DNA from: Paenibacillus dendritiformis
GTDB taxonomy: Bacteria; Bacillota; Bacilli; Paenibacillales; Paenibacillaceae
Assembly (NCBI RefSeq): GCF_945605565.1
Contig: NZ_OX216966.1
Coordinates: 2,782,001 to 2,846,000, forward strand
DNA: 64,000 nt
Direction of reading: 5' to 3'
Part shown: piece by piece, positions 19,064 to 27,939 of the stretch
Layout: every line of letters begins with the position of its first letter
How positions within the stretch are numbered: the stretch's first letter is position 1
Notes under the pieces: generated by a model
What the model saw: the letters and a program-made list of their open reading frames with translations, nothing else
The model's database searches: none
What the model was told of the DNA's origin: nothing
Position numbers and translations under genes: made by a program

Positions 19064-19405
19064 ATGAAAGCGAAAGGCCGCCGCCACAAAAAGAACCGCC
19101 ACCGCGAGTCGAAGGCGCGGGATACCGAATTCGCTGCCGAAGCAGGGACTCTTCCTCCCCGGGAGGCGATGAACGCTGACGCTGAGAAGGAACGGGGAAA
19201 AATTGATCATTTTTCCGGAGTGGGCGCCATTGCCGTAGGGTTTTCTCTTGTATCGGTCATCATGTTTCCATTTGTGCTTGGCCTGAGCGGCATCGCGCTT
19301 GGAGGCCTGTCGTATTTGCAAGGGAGCCGTTCCTTGGGGATGATGGCCATGATCGTTGGTGTTTTCGCCATCGTGCTTCGTCTGATGCTGCTGGCATCCA
19401 TGTAA
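19064..19405 (+). CDS. Small two-helix membrane protein (YqfX/DUF4190-like)
   Basis: A 113-residue protein with a very basic N-terminus (MKAKGRRHKKNRHRESKAR) and two adjacent hydrophobic segments (about 50-75 and 85-108) containing FVLGLSGIALGGLS, similar in pattern to YqfX-like small membrane proteins. GGGAGGG precedes the ATG at 19064. Function unknown; family link is by pattern only. Confidence 0.7.
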   Translation: MKAKGRRHKKNRHRESKARDTEFAAEAGTLPPREAMNADAEKERGKIDHFSGVGAIAVGFSLVSVIMFPFVLGLSGIALGGLSYLQGSRSLGMMAMIVGVFAIVLRLMLLASM

Positions 19406-19421
19406 TCATACTCTGTTTCGG

Positions 19422-19460
19422 GCTTGTAACCGCTGCGGCGGGGACAAGCTCTTTATCATA
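19422..19460 (+). terminator. Possible terminator after the small membrane protein
   Basis: GCTTGT (about 19422) pairs with ACAAGC (about 19453), with inner CCGC/GCGG pairing, followed by TCTTTATC. The T-tract is weak. Confidence 0.45.
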
Positions 19461-19615
19461 TAGAATGAAAAGTCCAATGCAAAAAAGATGGTGCGATCAG
19501 CGGAAAACGTGTAAAATAACAAGTAATGTCGAAGTTGCAGGGGATCAACAACGGCGGAAGCGGGGATAATGGCGCGCTTCCCATGCTGTTTTGATCTTTT
19601 TTGTTTACAGAGGAT

Positions 19616-19781
19616 GTTCAAAAAGTCCGCTTTTGATAACGAAGAAAAGCTGTAAGTAACTCGGCATCGAATCTTGCATTCACTCTTGAAGTCCACTGCT
19701 CATGTAGTCTCGCCTACACTGCGCTGCTCCTTCTTCGAGTTCTTGCAACCTTCTCGGTGCTGAAAACCGGCCTTTTTGAAC
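19616..19781. repeat. Dispersed inverted-repeat element, full copy A (166 bp)
   Basis: It begins GTTCAAAAAGTCCGCTTTT and ends AAAACCGGCCTTTTTGAAC; the two ends are imperfect inverted repeats of about 19 bp. The interior shares long identical blocks with the copy at 41948 (for example GCATCGAATCTTGCATTCAC and CATGTAGTCTCGCCTACAC). There is no coding frame of note. It looks like a MITE or similar non-autonomous element. It fills most of a gene-free stretch (19406-19838); nothing else clear was seen there apart from a weak terminator and a leader hairpin. Confidence 0.85.
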
Positions 19782-19794
19782 GTTCTTGATAAGG

Positions 19795-19819
19795 GTGTTC
19801 CCCAATTCGGCAGGAACAC
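19795..19819 (+). repeat. Leader hairpin before the cysteine desulfurase gene
   Basis: GTGTTCC (19795-19801) pairs with GGAACAC (19813-19819). It lies directly upstream of the AAGGAGG ribosome site at 19827. Confidence 0.4.
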
Positions 19820-19838
19820 GGCTATAAGGAGGATTAGC

Positions 19839-21017
19839 TTGAAAACATCAACGGCGTCAATGCTATATTTTGATCATAGCGCCTCCACGCCTCCGCATCC
19901 GGACGTCATTCGGACGATGACGGAAGTGATGGAGCAAATATATGCGAATCCCTCTTCGATTCATCACATGGGTGGCCAGGCGGAGCAGTTGGTCCGGCGG
20001 GCGCGGGAAGTCGTGGCCGGCGCGTTGAACGCGTCCCCGAACGACGTCATTTTCACGTCCGGAGCGACCGAGAGCAACAACCTCGCCATACTGGGAACGG
20101 TCGGCGCTCTTGCCGGGGGCCGCTCGCGGCATATTATCACGTCGGCTGTAGAGCATGCCTCCGTCTACGAATGCTTCCGTGAGCTGGAGCGGGAGGGTAC
20201 AGCCGTCACGTATTTGCCCGTAGATGAGCATGGGCGCATCCGTCCCGAGGATCTGGAAGCCGCGATCCGTCCGGAGACGGCGCTCATCTCGCTAATGCAT
20301 GTCAATAATGAGACCGGATCGGTGCAGCCTCTTGCCGAGGCAGGCCGCATCGTGCGCGAGCATCCGGGTATCGTGTTCCACGTGGACGGCGTACAGGGCC
20401 TTGGCAAGCTTCCGGTCGATCTGGAAGGATGGGGTGTACATCTGTACAGCCTTTCCGGGCATAAAATCCGGGGCCCGAAAGGAGTCGGGGCCTTGCTGCG
20501 GCGCGGACAAGCTCCGTTGAAGCCGTTGTTCGCCGGAGGAGCGCAGGAGCATCGTCTCCGGCCGGGAACCGTCAATGTGCCGGGCGTGATCGCTCTATCC
20601 AAGGCGGTTCGTCTCGCCGTCGAAGAGCAGCAAGCGAATTACGAGCGCTGGTCTGAGCTGCGCGGACTGCTGCTCAGCCGGTTGGAGGAATGGGATCCGC
20701 TTGTATTGAACAGTCCGCCGCTTCCTCTTGCCGCGCCGCATATCGTCAATCTGTCGTTCCCCGGCATGAAATCCGAAGTGGTGGTGCATGCGCTCGAAGA
20801 ACTGGGCATTATCGTCTCCACCCAATCGGCCTGCTCCTCCAAGCTGCACCAGCCGAGCCGGGTGCTGATGGCGATGACGAACGATACGGAACGCGCGGCG
20901 AGCGGGCTTCGCATCAGCATGGGCGCCGATACCGATGCGGCAAGCATCGAACGTCTGTCCGACGCATTGGCGGAAGTGACGAAGCGGCTGGCTCCCATGC
21001 GGACAAGCCGAAGATAA
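19839..21017 (+). CDS. nifZ: Cysteine desulfurase (NifZ/IscS-like) partner of ThiI
   Basis: PLP enzyme that takes sulfur from cysteine and passes it on as a persulfide. Features: YFDHSASTPPHPDV at the N-terminus, the PLP lysine in SGHKIRGPKGVG near 214, and the catalytic Cys loop TQSACSSKL near 333. The TTG start at 19839 follows AAGGAGG and gives 392 residues. It sits 24 bp before thiI, the arrangement of B. subtilis nifZ-thiI, so it most likely supplies sulfur for 4-thiouridine in tRNA; this partner role is inferred from position. Confidence 0.93.
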   Translation: MKTSTASMLYFDHSASTPPHPDVIRTMTEVMEQIYANPSSIHHMGGQAEQLVRRAREVVAGALNASPNDVIFTSGATESNNLAILGTVGALAGGRSRHIITSAVEHASVYECFRELEREGTAVTYLPVDEHGRIRPEDLEAAIRPETALISLMHVNNETGSVQPLAEAGRIVREHPGIVFHVDGVQGLGKLPVDLEGWGVHLYSLSGHKIRGPKGVGALLRRGQAPLKPLFAGGAQEHRLRPGTVNVPGVIALSKAVRLAVEEQQANYERWSELRGLLLSRLEEWDPLVLNSPPLPLAAPHIVNLSFPGMKSEVVVHALEELGIIVSTQSACSSKLHQPSRVLMAMTNDTERAASGLRISMGADTDAASIERLSDALAEVTKRLAPMRTSRR

Positions 21018-21041
21018 ACAGGGGAAAGGACCGAACCAGCT

Positions 21042-22331
21042 ATGAATTACGATATGATACTTCTCCGATACGGGGAATTGGCCATCAAAGGAAAGAACCG
21101 CGGCAGATTTGAAAAAGCCGCCTACCAGCATGTCAAGTTCGTGCTGGCGCCGTTCCCGCAGGCGAAAATTATCCGGGTATACGGCCGGATGTACGTGGAA
21201 TTGAACGGAGAGCCGATAGAAGAAGTGGTCGGCGCCCTTCGCCGGGTGTTCGGCATCGTATCGCTAAGCCCGGTGAAGCGGGCTCCTTCGGAGCTGGAAC
21301 CGATTGTGGAGACGGCGCTGCAGCTCATGGCCGAGATGAATCCGGGGGAAAATACGACCTTCAAGGTCACGGCCCGGAGAGCCTGGAAAGCCTTCCCGCA
21401 CGGATCGCAGGAAATGAATCATCTGGTCGGCGCGCCGATTCTGCGCCAGTACCCGCAGCTCACCGTCGATGTCCGCAAGCCGGATATCGAGCTGCATGTC
21501 GAGGTCCGCGAGGAAGGGACCTATCTGTTCAATGAGGTTATTCCGGGCGCGGGCGGCTTCCCGCTGGCATCCAACGGGCGGGCGATGCTGCTGCTGTCCG
21601 GCGGAATTGACAGCCCCGTTGCCGGGTATCAGGCGCTGCGCAAAGGTCTGGAAATCGAGGCAATTCATTTCCACAGCTATCCGTTCACGAGCGAACGCGC
21701 CAAGCAAAAGGTGCTGGATCTGGCTCAGGTGCTCGCGAACTATGCCGGACGGATCCGCGTGCACCTCGTCCCTTTCACCGAGATTCAGACGCGGCTGCAT
21801 CAGGACGCGCCGGATAATTTGATGATTACACTGATGCGGCGGGCGATGATGCGCATCTCAACCCGGTTGGCCGAACAGCGCAAAGCCGGGGCGCTCATCT
21901 CGGGGGACAGCCTCGGGCAAGTGGCGAGCCAGACGCTCGGGAGCATGAATGTCATCGGGCGTGTAACCGATCTGCCGCTTCTGCGCCCGCTTGTCACGAT
22001 GGACAAAAATGAAATTATCCGAATTGCGGAGCAGATCGGAACATATGACCTGTCCATCCTGCCTTACGAGGATTGCTGCACCTTGTTCGTGCCGAAATCG
22101 CCCTCGACCAATCCGAATCTGCGTGTCGTCGAATATGCCGAGCACTCGATGAAGGATTACGAAGCGCTGCTGGAAGCGGCGGTGGCTCAGACGGAGTCCC
22201 TCGTATTACGGGCCGGCGGAAGTCCTGACCATGCGATTGTCCTGTCCGGGCCGGAACGGCAAGACGCTTCTCAAGCGGAGGTATCCGGCAAGCCGGACGA
22301 ACAGCCTGCCCGGACGGATGACTGGTTCTAA
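21042..22331 (+). CDS. thiI: tRNA 4-thiouridine synthase ThiI
   Basis: Adenylates U8 of tRNA and inserts sulfur received from the neighbouring cysteine desulfurase. It has an N-terminal ferredoxin-like/THUMP region (about 1-165) and then the PP-loop ATPase with LLSGGIDSPVAGY near 184. There is no rhodanese domain, as is usual in Bacilli. It is 429 residues, with about 30 extra low-complexity residues at the C-terminus (DASQAEVSGKPDEQPARTDD) compared with the core family. Confidence 0.95.
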   Translation: MNYDMILLRYGELAIKGKNRGRFEKAAYQHVKFVLAPFPQAKIIRVYGRMYVELNGEPIEEVVGALRRVFGIVSLSPVKRAPSELEPIVETALQLMAEMNPGENTTFKVTARRAWKAFPHGSQEMNHLVGAPILRQYPQLTVDVRKPDIELHVEVREEGTYLFNEVIPGAGGFPLASNGRAMLLLSGGIDSPVAGYQALRKGLEIEAIHFHSYPFTSERAKQKVLDLAQVLANYAGRIRVHLVPFTEIQTRLHQDAPDNLMITLMRRAMMRISTRLAEQRKAGALISGDSLGQVASQTLGSMNVIGRVTDLPLLRPLVTMDKNEIIRIAEQIGTYDLSILPYEDCCTLFVPKSPSTNPNLRVVEYAEHSMKDYEALLEAAVAQTESLVLRAGGSPDHAIVLSGPERQDASQAEVSGKPDEQPARTDDWF

Positions 22332-22373
22332 GACCAGGTTGATTCTTGCGCTTCACGCCAAAAAAACGTCATA

Positions 22374-22408
22374 GCCTGTCTCCTCTGTTCATACATGTAG
22401 TAGACAGG
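22374..22408 (+). repeat. Inverted repeat upstream of the TerC gene
   Basis: CCTGTCT (22375-22381) pairs with AGACAGG (22402-22408). The right arm touches the GGGGGG ribosome site of the next gene, so the hairpin could affect its translation. Confidence 0.4.
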
Positions 22409-22419
22409 GGGGACGGACT

Positions 22420-23088
22420 GTGGACTCGATATGGGTAATAGGGGAAATACTGCTGATCAATATGGTGCTGAGCGGGGACAATGCGGTGATTATCGCCATG
22501 GCTTCCCGCCATCTTCCCGAACATTACCGCCGCCAAGCGGTATGGTGGGGTGTAGGGGGCGCCGTCCTGATGCGTTGCGTGCTTACGGTTGTGGCCGTAA
22601 CGCTGCTGCGAATTCCGCTGCTCCAAGCGGCGGGCGGAGCGATGCTCTTCGCCATCGCCGTCCAACTGACCACCTCACCCCGGCAAGAGCCGGATGCGAT
22701 GAGAGAGGCCGGCTCCTTAGGGACGGCGATCCGCACCATTCTGATCGCGGATTTCGTGATGAGCCTGGATAATGTGCTCGCTATCGCGGCCATTGCGAAG
22801 GGGCGAATGGAATTCGTCATCATCGGCATTGCACTCAGCATTCCGCTTATTGTATGGGGCAGCGCGATCATCAGCCGCTGGCTGGAGCGGGTGCCGCTGC
22901 TCATGTATGCGGGAGCGGGAATTCTCGCTTACACCGCCGGGGAGATGATTGCGTCCGATACACAGATCGCCGCATGGCTAGGCCGGTCGGGCCTTCGCTT
23001 GGAAGGGAGCTTGCCTTGGGTAATGGTCGGAATGGCAATGCTTCTCAGTGTATTTTTTCGCGGCCGGGGCAAGATCGGAACAGAATAA
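22420..23088 (+). CDS. TerC family integral membrane protein (YjbE type)
   Basis: Polytopic membrane protein with the TerC signature LSGDNAVIIAM near residue 17 and a second copy of the acidic motif, MSLDNVLAIAAIAKG, near 112. Family members in Bacilli are linked to manganese efflux or metal loading of exported proteins. It has 222 residues and about seven helices. The GTG start follows AGGGGGGAC. No yybP-ykoY manganese riboswitch is visible in the 88 bp upstream. Confidence 0.88.
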   Translation: MDSIWVIGEILLINMVLSGDNAVIIAMASRHLPEHYRRQAVWWGVGGAVLMRCVLTVVAVTLLRIPLLQAAGGAMLFAIAVQLTTSPRQEPDAMREAGSLGTAIRTILIADFVMSLDNVLAIAAIAKGRMEFVIIGIALSIPLIVWGSAIISRWLERVPLLMYAGAGILAYTAGEMIASDTQIAAWLGRSGLRLEGSLPWVMVGMAMLLSVFFRGRGKIGTE

Positions 23089-23123
23089 CACCCGTATGGT
23101 GCGATGATGCGGTATATGCATAC

Positions 23124-23158
23124 GGCCGCTGCCCCTTTCGGGGAACGGCTGTTTTTTT
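23124..23158 (+). terminator. Intrinsic terminator after the TerC gene
   Basis: GCCGCTGCCCC pairs with GGGGAACGGC around a TTTC loop, followed by TGTTTTTTT. Confidence 0.85.
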
Positions 23159-23174
23159 GCGCCGTCTGCGGATT

Positions 23175-23204
23175 TTGCAAATTTTCAGGTGATGGTGGTA
23201 TTTT
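23175..23204 (+). promoter_or_regulatory. Possible promoter of the downstream membrane-protein gene
   Basis: TTGCAA (23175-23180) and TATTTT (23199-23204) with an 18-bp spacer. The match is moderate only; the next start codon is about 100 bp further. Confidence 0.35.
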
Positions 23205-23301
23205 TCCGGACTTTCATATACACTAGAAAAGATAAAAATGACGCACCGAACGCCGCACCCTGTTATCACATCGTAACCATGATGCATGGAGGTTTTGTCG
23301 A

Positions 23302-23787
23302 ATGGGCAAAAATCAACAATTGATCGGCATCGTTATCCTCGCTGCAGGCTTATTTATATTGTTGGGCAAATGGGGAGTCTTTGCTTTTATCGGTGGCACA
23401 CTGTGGCCGCTCATCATGTTTCTTGTCGGATTGGGCGCGTACGCCCTCGTTCGGGCGAGAATTGCCCCGCCTGTTACGATGGTGCCTGCCGGCATGCTGA
23501 CCGTCTACGGCGTGCTGTTCATGCTGACGCATTGGATTAGCGCCAGTCTGTTCACATGGCTGTGGCCTCTGCTTCTGATTGGGGTCGGGGCAGGGTTGTA
23601 CGGCTATTATGTGGAAGATCCGCTTCACCCCCGCAACGCATGGCTCGGCTCGCTGATGTTCGGCGGGGTAGGGATCGGCATTTTTATCCTGATGCTTATG
23701 ATTACAATCAGCCTGTACATGATTGCGATTGCGCTCATCGTGGTTGGAGCCGCCCTCGTGTTCGGCCGCTTAGGCCGTAGATATTAA
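23302..23787 (+). CDS. Five-helix membrane protein (LiaI/LiaF-like membrane domain)
   Basis: A 161-residue, very hydrophobic protein with about five membrane helices. Pairs such as QLIGIVILAAGLFILLGKWG and WLWPLLLIGVGAGLYGYY resemble the repeated helix hairpins of LiaI/LiaF-type and DUF5668 proteins of cell-envelope stress systems. No soluble domain follows. GGAGG precedes the ATG. No two-component genes are adjacent, so a stress role is only a guess. Confidence 0.75.
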   Translation: MGKNQQLIGIVILAAGLFILLGKWGVFAFIGGTLWPLIMFLVGLGAYALVRARIAPPVTMVPAGMLTVYGVLFMLTHWISASLFTWLWPLLLIGVGAGLYGYYVEDPLHPRNAWLGSLMFGGVGIGIFILMLMITISLYMIAIALIVVGAALVFGRLGRRY

Positions 23788-23828
23788 GAGGCATGCCGCA
23801 ACATGGAGACACCATTCCGTCCGAGTAG

Positions 23829-23855
23829 AAACGCCGCCTTATTCCGGCGTTTTTC
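23829..23855 (+). terminator. Intrinsic terminator before typA
   Basis: AACGCCG pairs with CGGCGTT (23829-23851), followed by TTTTTC. Confidence 0.85.
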
Positions 23856-23940
23856 TTGATGAATTGCCTTGTTCGTCTAACCGCGGACGAGGACGATTCC
23901 AAATGCTTGTCATTCACATCCAGAAGGGAAAGGTTCAAGT

Positions 23941-25782
23941 ATGCAAGATCGAAAAAACATTCGCAATATCGCAATTATCGCCCACGTTGACCATGGCAAG
24001 ACGACGCTCGTGGATAAGCTTCTCCAGCAGTCCGGCACGTACCGCGAGAATGAAGTGGTGCAGGAACGCGTCATGGACTCCAACGATCTGGAGCGTGAAC
24101 GCGGCATTACGATTTTGGCCAAAAATACGGCGATTACGTATAAAGATTACTTGATCAATATCGTGGATACTCCGGGTCACGCCGATTTCGGCGGAGAAGT
24201 GGAGCGCATTATGAAAATGGTCGACGGGGTGCTGCTCGTCGTCGATGCCTTCGAAGGCTGCATGCCGCAGACGAAGTTCGTGCTTCGCAAAGCGCTGGAG
24301 CATAATCTGACGCCGATCGTCGTCGTCAACAAAATCGACCGTCCGAATGCCCGGCCGCATGAAGTCATTGACGAGGTGCTTGAATTGTTCATCGAGCTCG
24401 ATGCCAATGACGAACAGCTCGATTTCCCGGTCGTCTATGCATCCGCTCTGAACGGGACGTCTAGCTTGTCTCCGGAGCAGCAGGACAGTAACATGCAATC
24501 CCTCTATGACACGATCGTGGAGCATATCCCTTCTCCAACGGAGAACCCGGATGAGCCGCTCCAGTTCCTCGTCACCCTGCTTGACTACAATGAATATATG
24601 GGCCGTATTGCGATCGGCCGCGTGAACCGGGGCCGCATCCGCCAAGGGCAGACCGTCGCCGTCATCAACCGTGAGGGTCAGGTGAAGCAGGCGCGGATTG
24701 AGAAGCTGTTCGGCTTCCAAGGATTGAAGCGGGTCGAGCGCGACGAGGCCGGGGCCGGAGATATCGTGGCCATTGCCGGAATCAAGGATATCAATATCGG
24801 CGAGACGCTGGCCGATCCGGCGCATCCGGAAGCACTGCCTGTCCTTCATATTGACGAGCCTACGCTGCAGATGACCTTCGTAGTGAACAACAGTCCGTTC
24901 GCCGGAAGAGAAGGAAAATGGATTACGTCCCGCAAGCTGCGCGAACGGCTGATGAAGGAGCTGGAGACCGATGTCAGCTTGCGGGTGGAGGACACCGACA
25001 GTCCGGAGGCATTCATCGTCTCCGGTCGGGGCGAGCTTCACTTGGGCATTCTGATCGAAAATATGCGCCGTGAAGGCTATGAACTCCAAGTGTCGAAGCC
25101 GGAGGTCATCGTCAAAGTGATCGACGGCAAAAAAATGGAGCCAATCGAGCGGCTTGTTATCGACATTCCTGAAGATTGCACCGGTCCGGTCATGGAGAGC
25201 TTGGGCACCCGGCGGGCCGAGATGGTCAATATGATCAACCATGGCAACGGCCAGGTCCGCCTGGAATTTCTGATTCCGGCCCGCGGACTCATCGGATACC
25301 GCACCAATTTCCTGACGCTGACCCGCGGCTACGGCATTATGAACCATGCGTTCGACCATTACGGTCCTTATGTTGGCGGCCAAGTCGGCGGACGGCATCA
25401 AGGGGTGCTGGTCTCGACCGAGACGGGCACAAGCACCATGTACGGCATGTTGTCGGTAGAGGATCGCGGCGTGCTGTTCCTTCAGCCGGGAACCGAGGTG
25501 TATGAAGGCATGATCGTAGGCGAGCATAACCGCGACAACGACATCGTCGTCAACATCTGCAAAGAGAAGGCTTTGACGAACGTCCGGTCGGCAACGAAGG
25601 ATGAAACGGTCCGCATGAAGACGCCGCGCCTGTTCTCGCTGGAGCAGGCTCTGGAATATTTGAATGATGATGAATACTGCGAGATCACTCCGTCCACAGT
25701 CCGGCTCCGCAAAAAAATTCTGAACAAGAGCGAACGCGAACGGGCAGAAAAAGTGCGCAAAATGTCCGAATCCCATGTATAA
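23941..25782 (+). CDS. typA: Ribosome-associated GTPase TypA/BipA (YlaG)
   Basis: Translational GTPase of the EF-G family that assists ribosome assembly and stress or cold adaptation. Motifs: [10 protein letters not shown] (P-loop) near 15, ERERGITI near 46, DTPGHADF near 77 and NKIDRP near 131; domains II, III, V and the TypA-specific C-terminal domain follow. The 613-residue length is normal. An AAGGGAAAGG ribosome site precedes the ATG. The ylaH gene follows, as in B. subtilis. Confidence 0.97.
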   Translation: MQDRKNIRNIAIIAHVDHGKTTLVDKLLQQSGTYRENEVVQERVMDSNDLERERGITILAKNTAITYKDYLINIVDTPGHADFGGEVERIMKMVDGVLLVVDAFEGCMPQTKFVLRKALEHNLTPIVVVNKIDRPNARPHEVIDEVLELFIELDANDEQLDFPVVYASALNGTSSLSPEQQDSNMQSLYDTIVEHIPSPTENPDEPLQFLVTLLDYNEYMGRIAIGRVNRGRIRQGQTVAVINREGQVKQARIEKLFGFQGLKRVERDEAGAGDIVAIAGIKDINIGETLADPAHPEALPVLHIDEPTLQMTFVVNNSPFAGREGKWITSRKLRERLMKELETDVSLRVEDTDSPEAFIVSGRGELHLGILIENMRREGYELQVSKPEVIVKVIDGKKMEPIERLVIDIPEDCTGPVMESLGTRRAEMVNMINHGNGQVRLEFLIPARGLIGYRTNFLTLTRGYGIMNHAFDHYGPYVGGQVGGRHQGVLVSTETGTSTMYGMLSVEDRGVLFLQPGTEVYEGMIVGEHNRDNDIVVNICKEKALTNVRSATKDETVRMKTPRLFSLEQALEYLNDDEYCEITPSTVRLRKKILNKSERERAEKVRKMSESHV

Positions 25783-25819
25783 TGAGATTTGGACAACGTT
25801 GGAAAAGGAGTGACCCTCG

Positions 25820-26110
25820 ATGCAAGCGTGGTTGGCATCCCATCCATATATAAGCTACGTGCTTATTTTTGCGTTCATGGTGTACATCTTCAATAAAGTG
25901 TTCCGTACGCAGCAGAAGCTGCCTTTGCTCAAAGAAATTTTGGTGTATCTGTTTATGGCGGTCGGGGCGTTCATTCTGCTTATTTTCCAGATTGACAAGC
26001 TGCCGATCGTGCAGTGTCTGTCCGTGGCTGTCATCTTAATGTTCATGGTGCGCATCCGTTACTTCGTCGAAGAGCGGCGGCGCAAAAAAGAAGCGAATAA
26101 TCAAGGCTGA
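25820..26110 (+). CDS. ylaH: YlaH-like membrane protein
   Basis: A 96-residue protein with three hydrophobic helices (about 9-26, 40-58, 64-82) and a basic C-terminus (EERRRKKEAN). The pattern and the position directly after typA match B. subtilis YlaH, a protein of unknown function. AAAGGAGTG precedes the ATG. Confidence 0.85.
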   Translation: MQAWLASHPYISYVLIFAFMVYIFNKVFRTQQKLPLLKEILVYLFMAVGAFILLIFQIDKLPIVQCLSVAVILMFMVRIRYFVEERRRKKEANNQG

Positions 26111-26120
26111 TTCGAGTTGA

Positions 26121-26142
26121 CCCGCTGCCGGAAGGCAGCGGG
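26121..26142 (+). repeat. Intercistronic hairpin
   Basis: CCCGCTGCC and GGCAGCGGG form a perfect 9-bp stem with a 4-nt loop. It is not followed by T residues, so it is more likely an mRNA-stability or partial-termination element between ylaH and the next gene. Confidence 0.5.
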
Positions 26143-26170
26143 CATCTGAACAGAAGGGACGAGGGCGCAT

Positions 26171-26452
26171 ATGATGAAGCTGCCGGTTGCGCTGTTCAAT
26201 TGGCTGCAGATTAAGATCGTGGCAGATGCTCGCCCCGAGGATGGGGCGGCCAAGGAGACGGTTGCTTTTTTTGAAGATATTTTGCGCGAAGATCATCGGC
26301 TGGGTTCCGTCGCCGCGGTGTGGAACGAGGCGGAAGACAGCTATGTCGTTACCTATGAGCAGGACGGGGCCACGCATTCCGAGCGGTTCGAGCGGGACGA
26401 AGCGGAACGGCTGTGGAAAGACATTGAAGCGAATCCGAAATACAACGAGTAA
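26171..26452 (+). CDS. Small soluble protein of unknown function
   Basis: A 93-residue acidic protein (LPVALFNWLQIKIVADARPEDGAAKETVAFF ... KDIEANPKYNE is its general shape). No family was recognised. An AGAAGGGACGAGG ribosome site precedes the ATG. It lies between ylaH and an LCP gene, where B. subtilis has the unrelated zinc-finger gene ylaI. Confidence 0.7.
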   Translation: MMKLPVALFNWLQIKIVADARPEDGAAKETVAFFEDILREDHRLGSVAAVWNEAEDSYVVTYEQDGATHSERFERDEAERLWKDIEANPKYNE

Positions 26453-26470
26453 CATGATGTGGGAGGAACT

Positions 26471-27586
26471 ATGAATTCATCGACACCATTGCCGCCGAGA
26501 AAACAACAGAGCGTAAAAGCAGCTCCGGCACGCAAAGGCATGCCGAAATGGCTAAAGGCCATTCTCATTGCGATTATCATTCTATCTCTCGGCGTCATCA
26601 GTTACGCCGGATACATATTGCTGTATGCCAACAATAGGCTGGATGACATCTCTACGGCCAAGGCCGGAGGAGAGGGAACAAGCACGGTTCAGGCCACGCT
26701 GACGCCGAAGAGCGAGCCGTTCTCGTTCGTGCTGCTCGGGCTGGATTACCGGCCGGAGCTTCCGGGGAAGAGGACGGATGTCATTATGGTCGGCGCGATT
26801 CATCCCGACACGCAGGAAGCGGTGCTCGTCTCGCTGCCACGGGATACGTACTTCAATATTCCGGGATACGGACCGGATAAGCTGAATCATTTTTATCCTA
26901 ACTTCTATGTAATGAAAGAGCGGGGCACCTTGGACAGCGACACGCCGGAGGACGAGATGCGGGTGATGCTCGGCCAATATTTAGGCGTCGATCTGGATTA
27001 TACGGCCGTCATTAACTTCAAAGGCTTCGTCGACCTGGTCGATGCGGTCGGCGGTGTCGATGTCAATGTCGATCAAGATATGTGCTACGTTGACAAAGAA
27101 GATGGCACGCATATTAATTTGAGCAAAGGCTTTCAACATTTGGACGGCAAAAATGCGCTCGACTTCGTCCGTTACCGCAAATCGAACTGGCGATGCAGTC
27201 CTCAGACGCCGGGAACAACCGATTTCGACCGCAATAAGCGCCAGAATGCCGTGCTGAAAGAGATCGTCAGCAACATGCAGTCGTTGGGCGGCCTTACAAA
27301 GGCGACGGATGTCATTGACGCCCTTGCGGACAATTTCACGATCGACATGCTGCCATCCCAGATTCGCAGCGCCCTGACAACGTATATTACGATTGATAAG
27401 GACAATATCCATTACATCTCGGTCGACGGAGACTGGAAGAGCCCTTATATTTATCCGTTCGAGAATAAATTGGAAGAGGCGAAGCAGGCAATTAAGGACG
27501 TCTTGGCAGGCAAATCGCTCAAGGAGCCGGCCGTTCCGGAAGGTACGACGGATCCGGCGGAGACGCCTGCTGCGCCGGCGGCCTAG
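26471..27586 (+). CDS. LytR-CpsA-Psr (LCP) family glycopolymer transferase
   Basis: Membrane-anchored enzyme family that attaches wall teichoic acid or other phosphate-linked glycopolymers to peptidoglycan. A charged N-terminus is followed by one membrane helix (about 29-51). The LCP domain starts near 80 with LLGLDYRPELPGKRTDVIM and SLPRDTY; Arg/Asp residues for the pyrophosphate are present, and FVRYRKSNW marks the end of the core. A Pro/Ala/Thr tail follows. The ATG at 26471 is preceded by GGGAGG, giving 371 residues. Confidence 0.93.
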   Translation: MNSSTPLPPRKQQSVKAAPARKGMPKWLKAILIAIIILSLGVISYAGYILLYANNRLDDISTAKAGGEGTSTVQATLTPKSEPFSFVLLGLDYRPELPGKRTDVIMVGAIHPDTQEAVLVSLPRDTYFNIPGYGPDKLNHFYPNFYVMKERGTLDSDTPEDEMRVMLGQYLGVDLDYTAVINFKGFVDLVDAVGGVDVNVDQDMCYVDKEDGTHINLSKGFQHLDGKNALDFVRYRKSNWRCSPQTPGTTDFDRNKRQNAVLKEIVSNMQSLGGLTKATDVIDALADNFTIDMLPSQIRSALTTYITIDKDNIHYISVDGDWKSPYIYPFENKLEEAKQAIKDVLAGKSLKEPAVPEGTTDPAETPAAPAA

Positions 27587-27669
27587 TTATACAGGTTGTA
27601 TGCAATTTTTGTTACATCGATTAATACAATAGAATGACAGGAGCGAACTTTGTATAGGAGGTCGAAGCG

Positions 27670-27840
27670 ATGCCGACGCAGCCAGCCGCCATGCAAAATG
27701 GACAGCAGGACAGAACGCTGAACATGCCAGGCAGCGGCATGCTGCCGCCCGACACTGTGACGGCCTCCAGCCGGCGCGCGTCTATTGATGGGGCCGACGC
27801 GAGTTCGGTTCCCATGAGCAAAAAGCCTAGTACACACTAG
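27670..27840 (+). CDS. Possible 56-residue small protein
   Basis: ATG at 27670 with a strong AGGAGG eight bases upstream, giving 56 codons of Met/Gln/Pro/Ser-rich sequence (MPTQPAAMQNGQQDRT at the start) with no recognised domain. The last codons and the stop lie inside the terminator hairpin at 27818-27849. The good ribosome site argues for translation; the unusual composition argues for caution. Confidence 0.5.
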   Translation: MPTQPAAMQNGQQDRTLNMPGSGMLPPDTVTASSRRASIDGADASSVPMSKKPSTH

Positions 27841-27849
27841 GCTTTTTGC
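27818..27849. terminator. Perfect bidirectional terminator between LCP/small ORF and ylaJ
   Basis: GCAAAAAGCCTAGT (27818-27831) pairs exactly with ACTAGGCTTTTTGC (27836-27849). A-run and T-run flank the GC stem, so it can work for both converging units. Confidence 0.9.
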
Positions 27850-27939
27850 TGCATTTAGGAACGGTCCGCGGCTGTCCTGTCTGGCATGGCAGCAGCCATG
27901 CTCGTAGAGCCGCAGGCCGCTGCGCCTGACGGCTTGCCG

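Noticed and set aside
22332..22419. Manganese (yybP-ykoY) riboswitch before the TerC gene
   Set aside because: The gap is only 88 bp and none of the conserved riboswitch motifs is present.
23935..25776. 613-codon antisense frame opposite typA
   Set aside because: It mirrors typA almost exactly in length, a typical codon-usage shadow; typA has all GTPase motifs.
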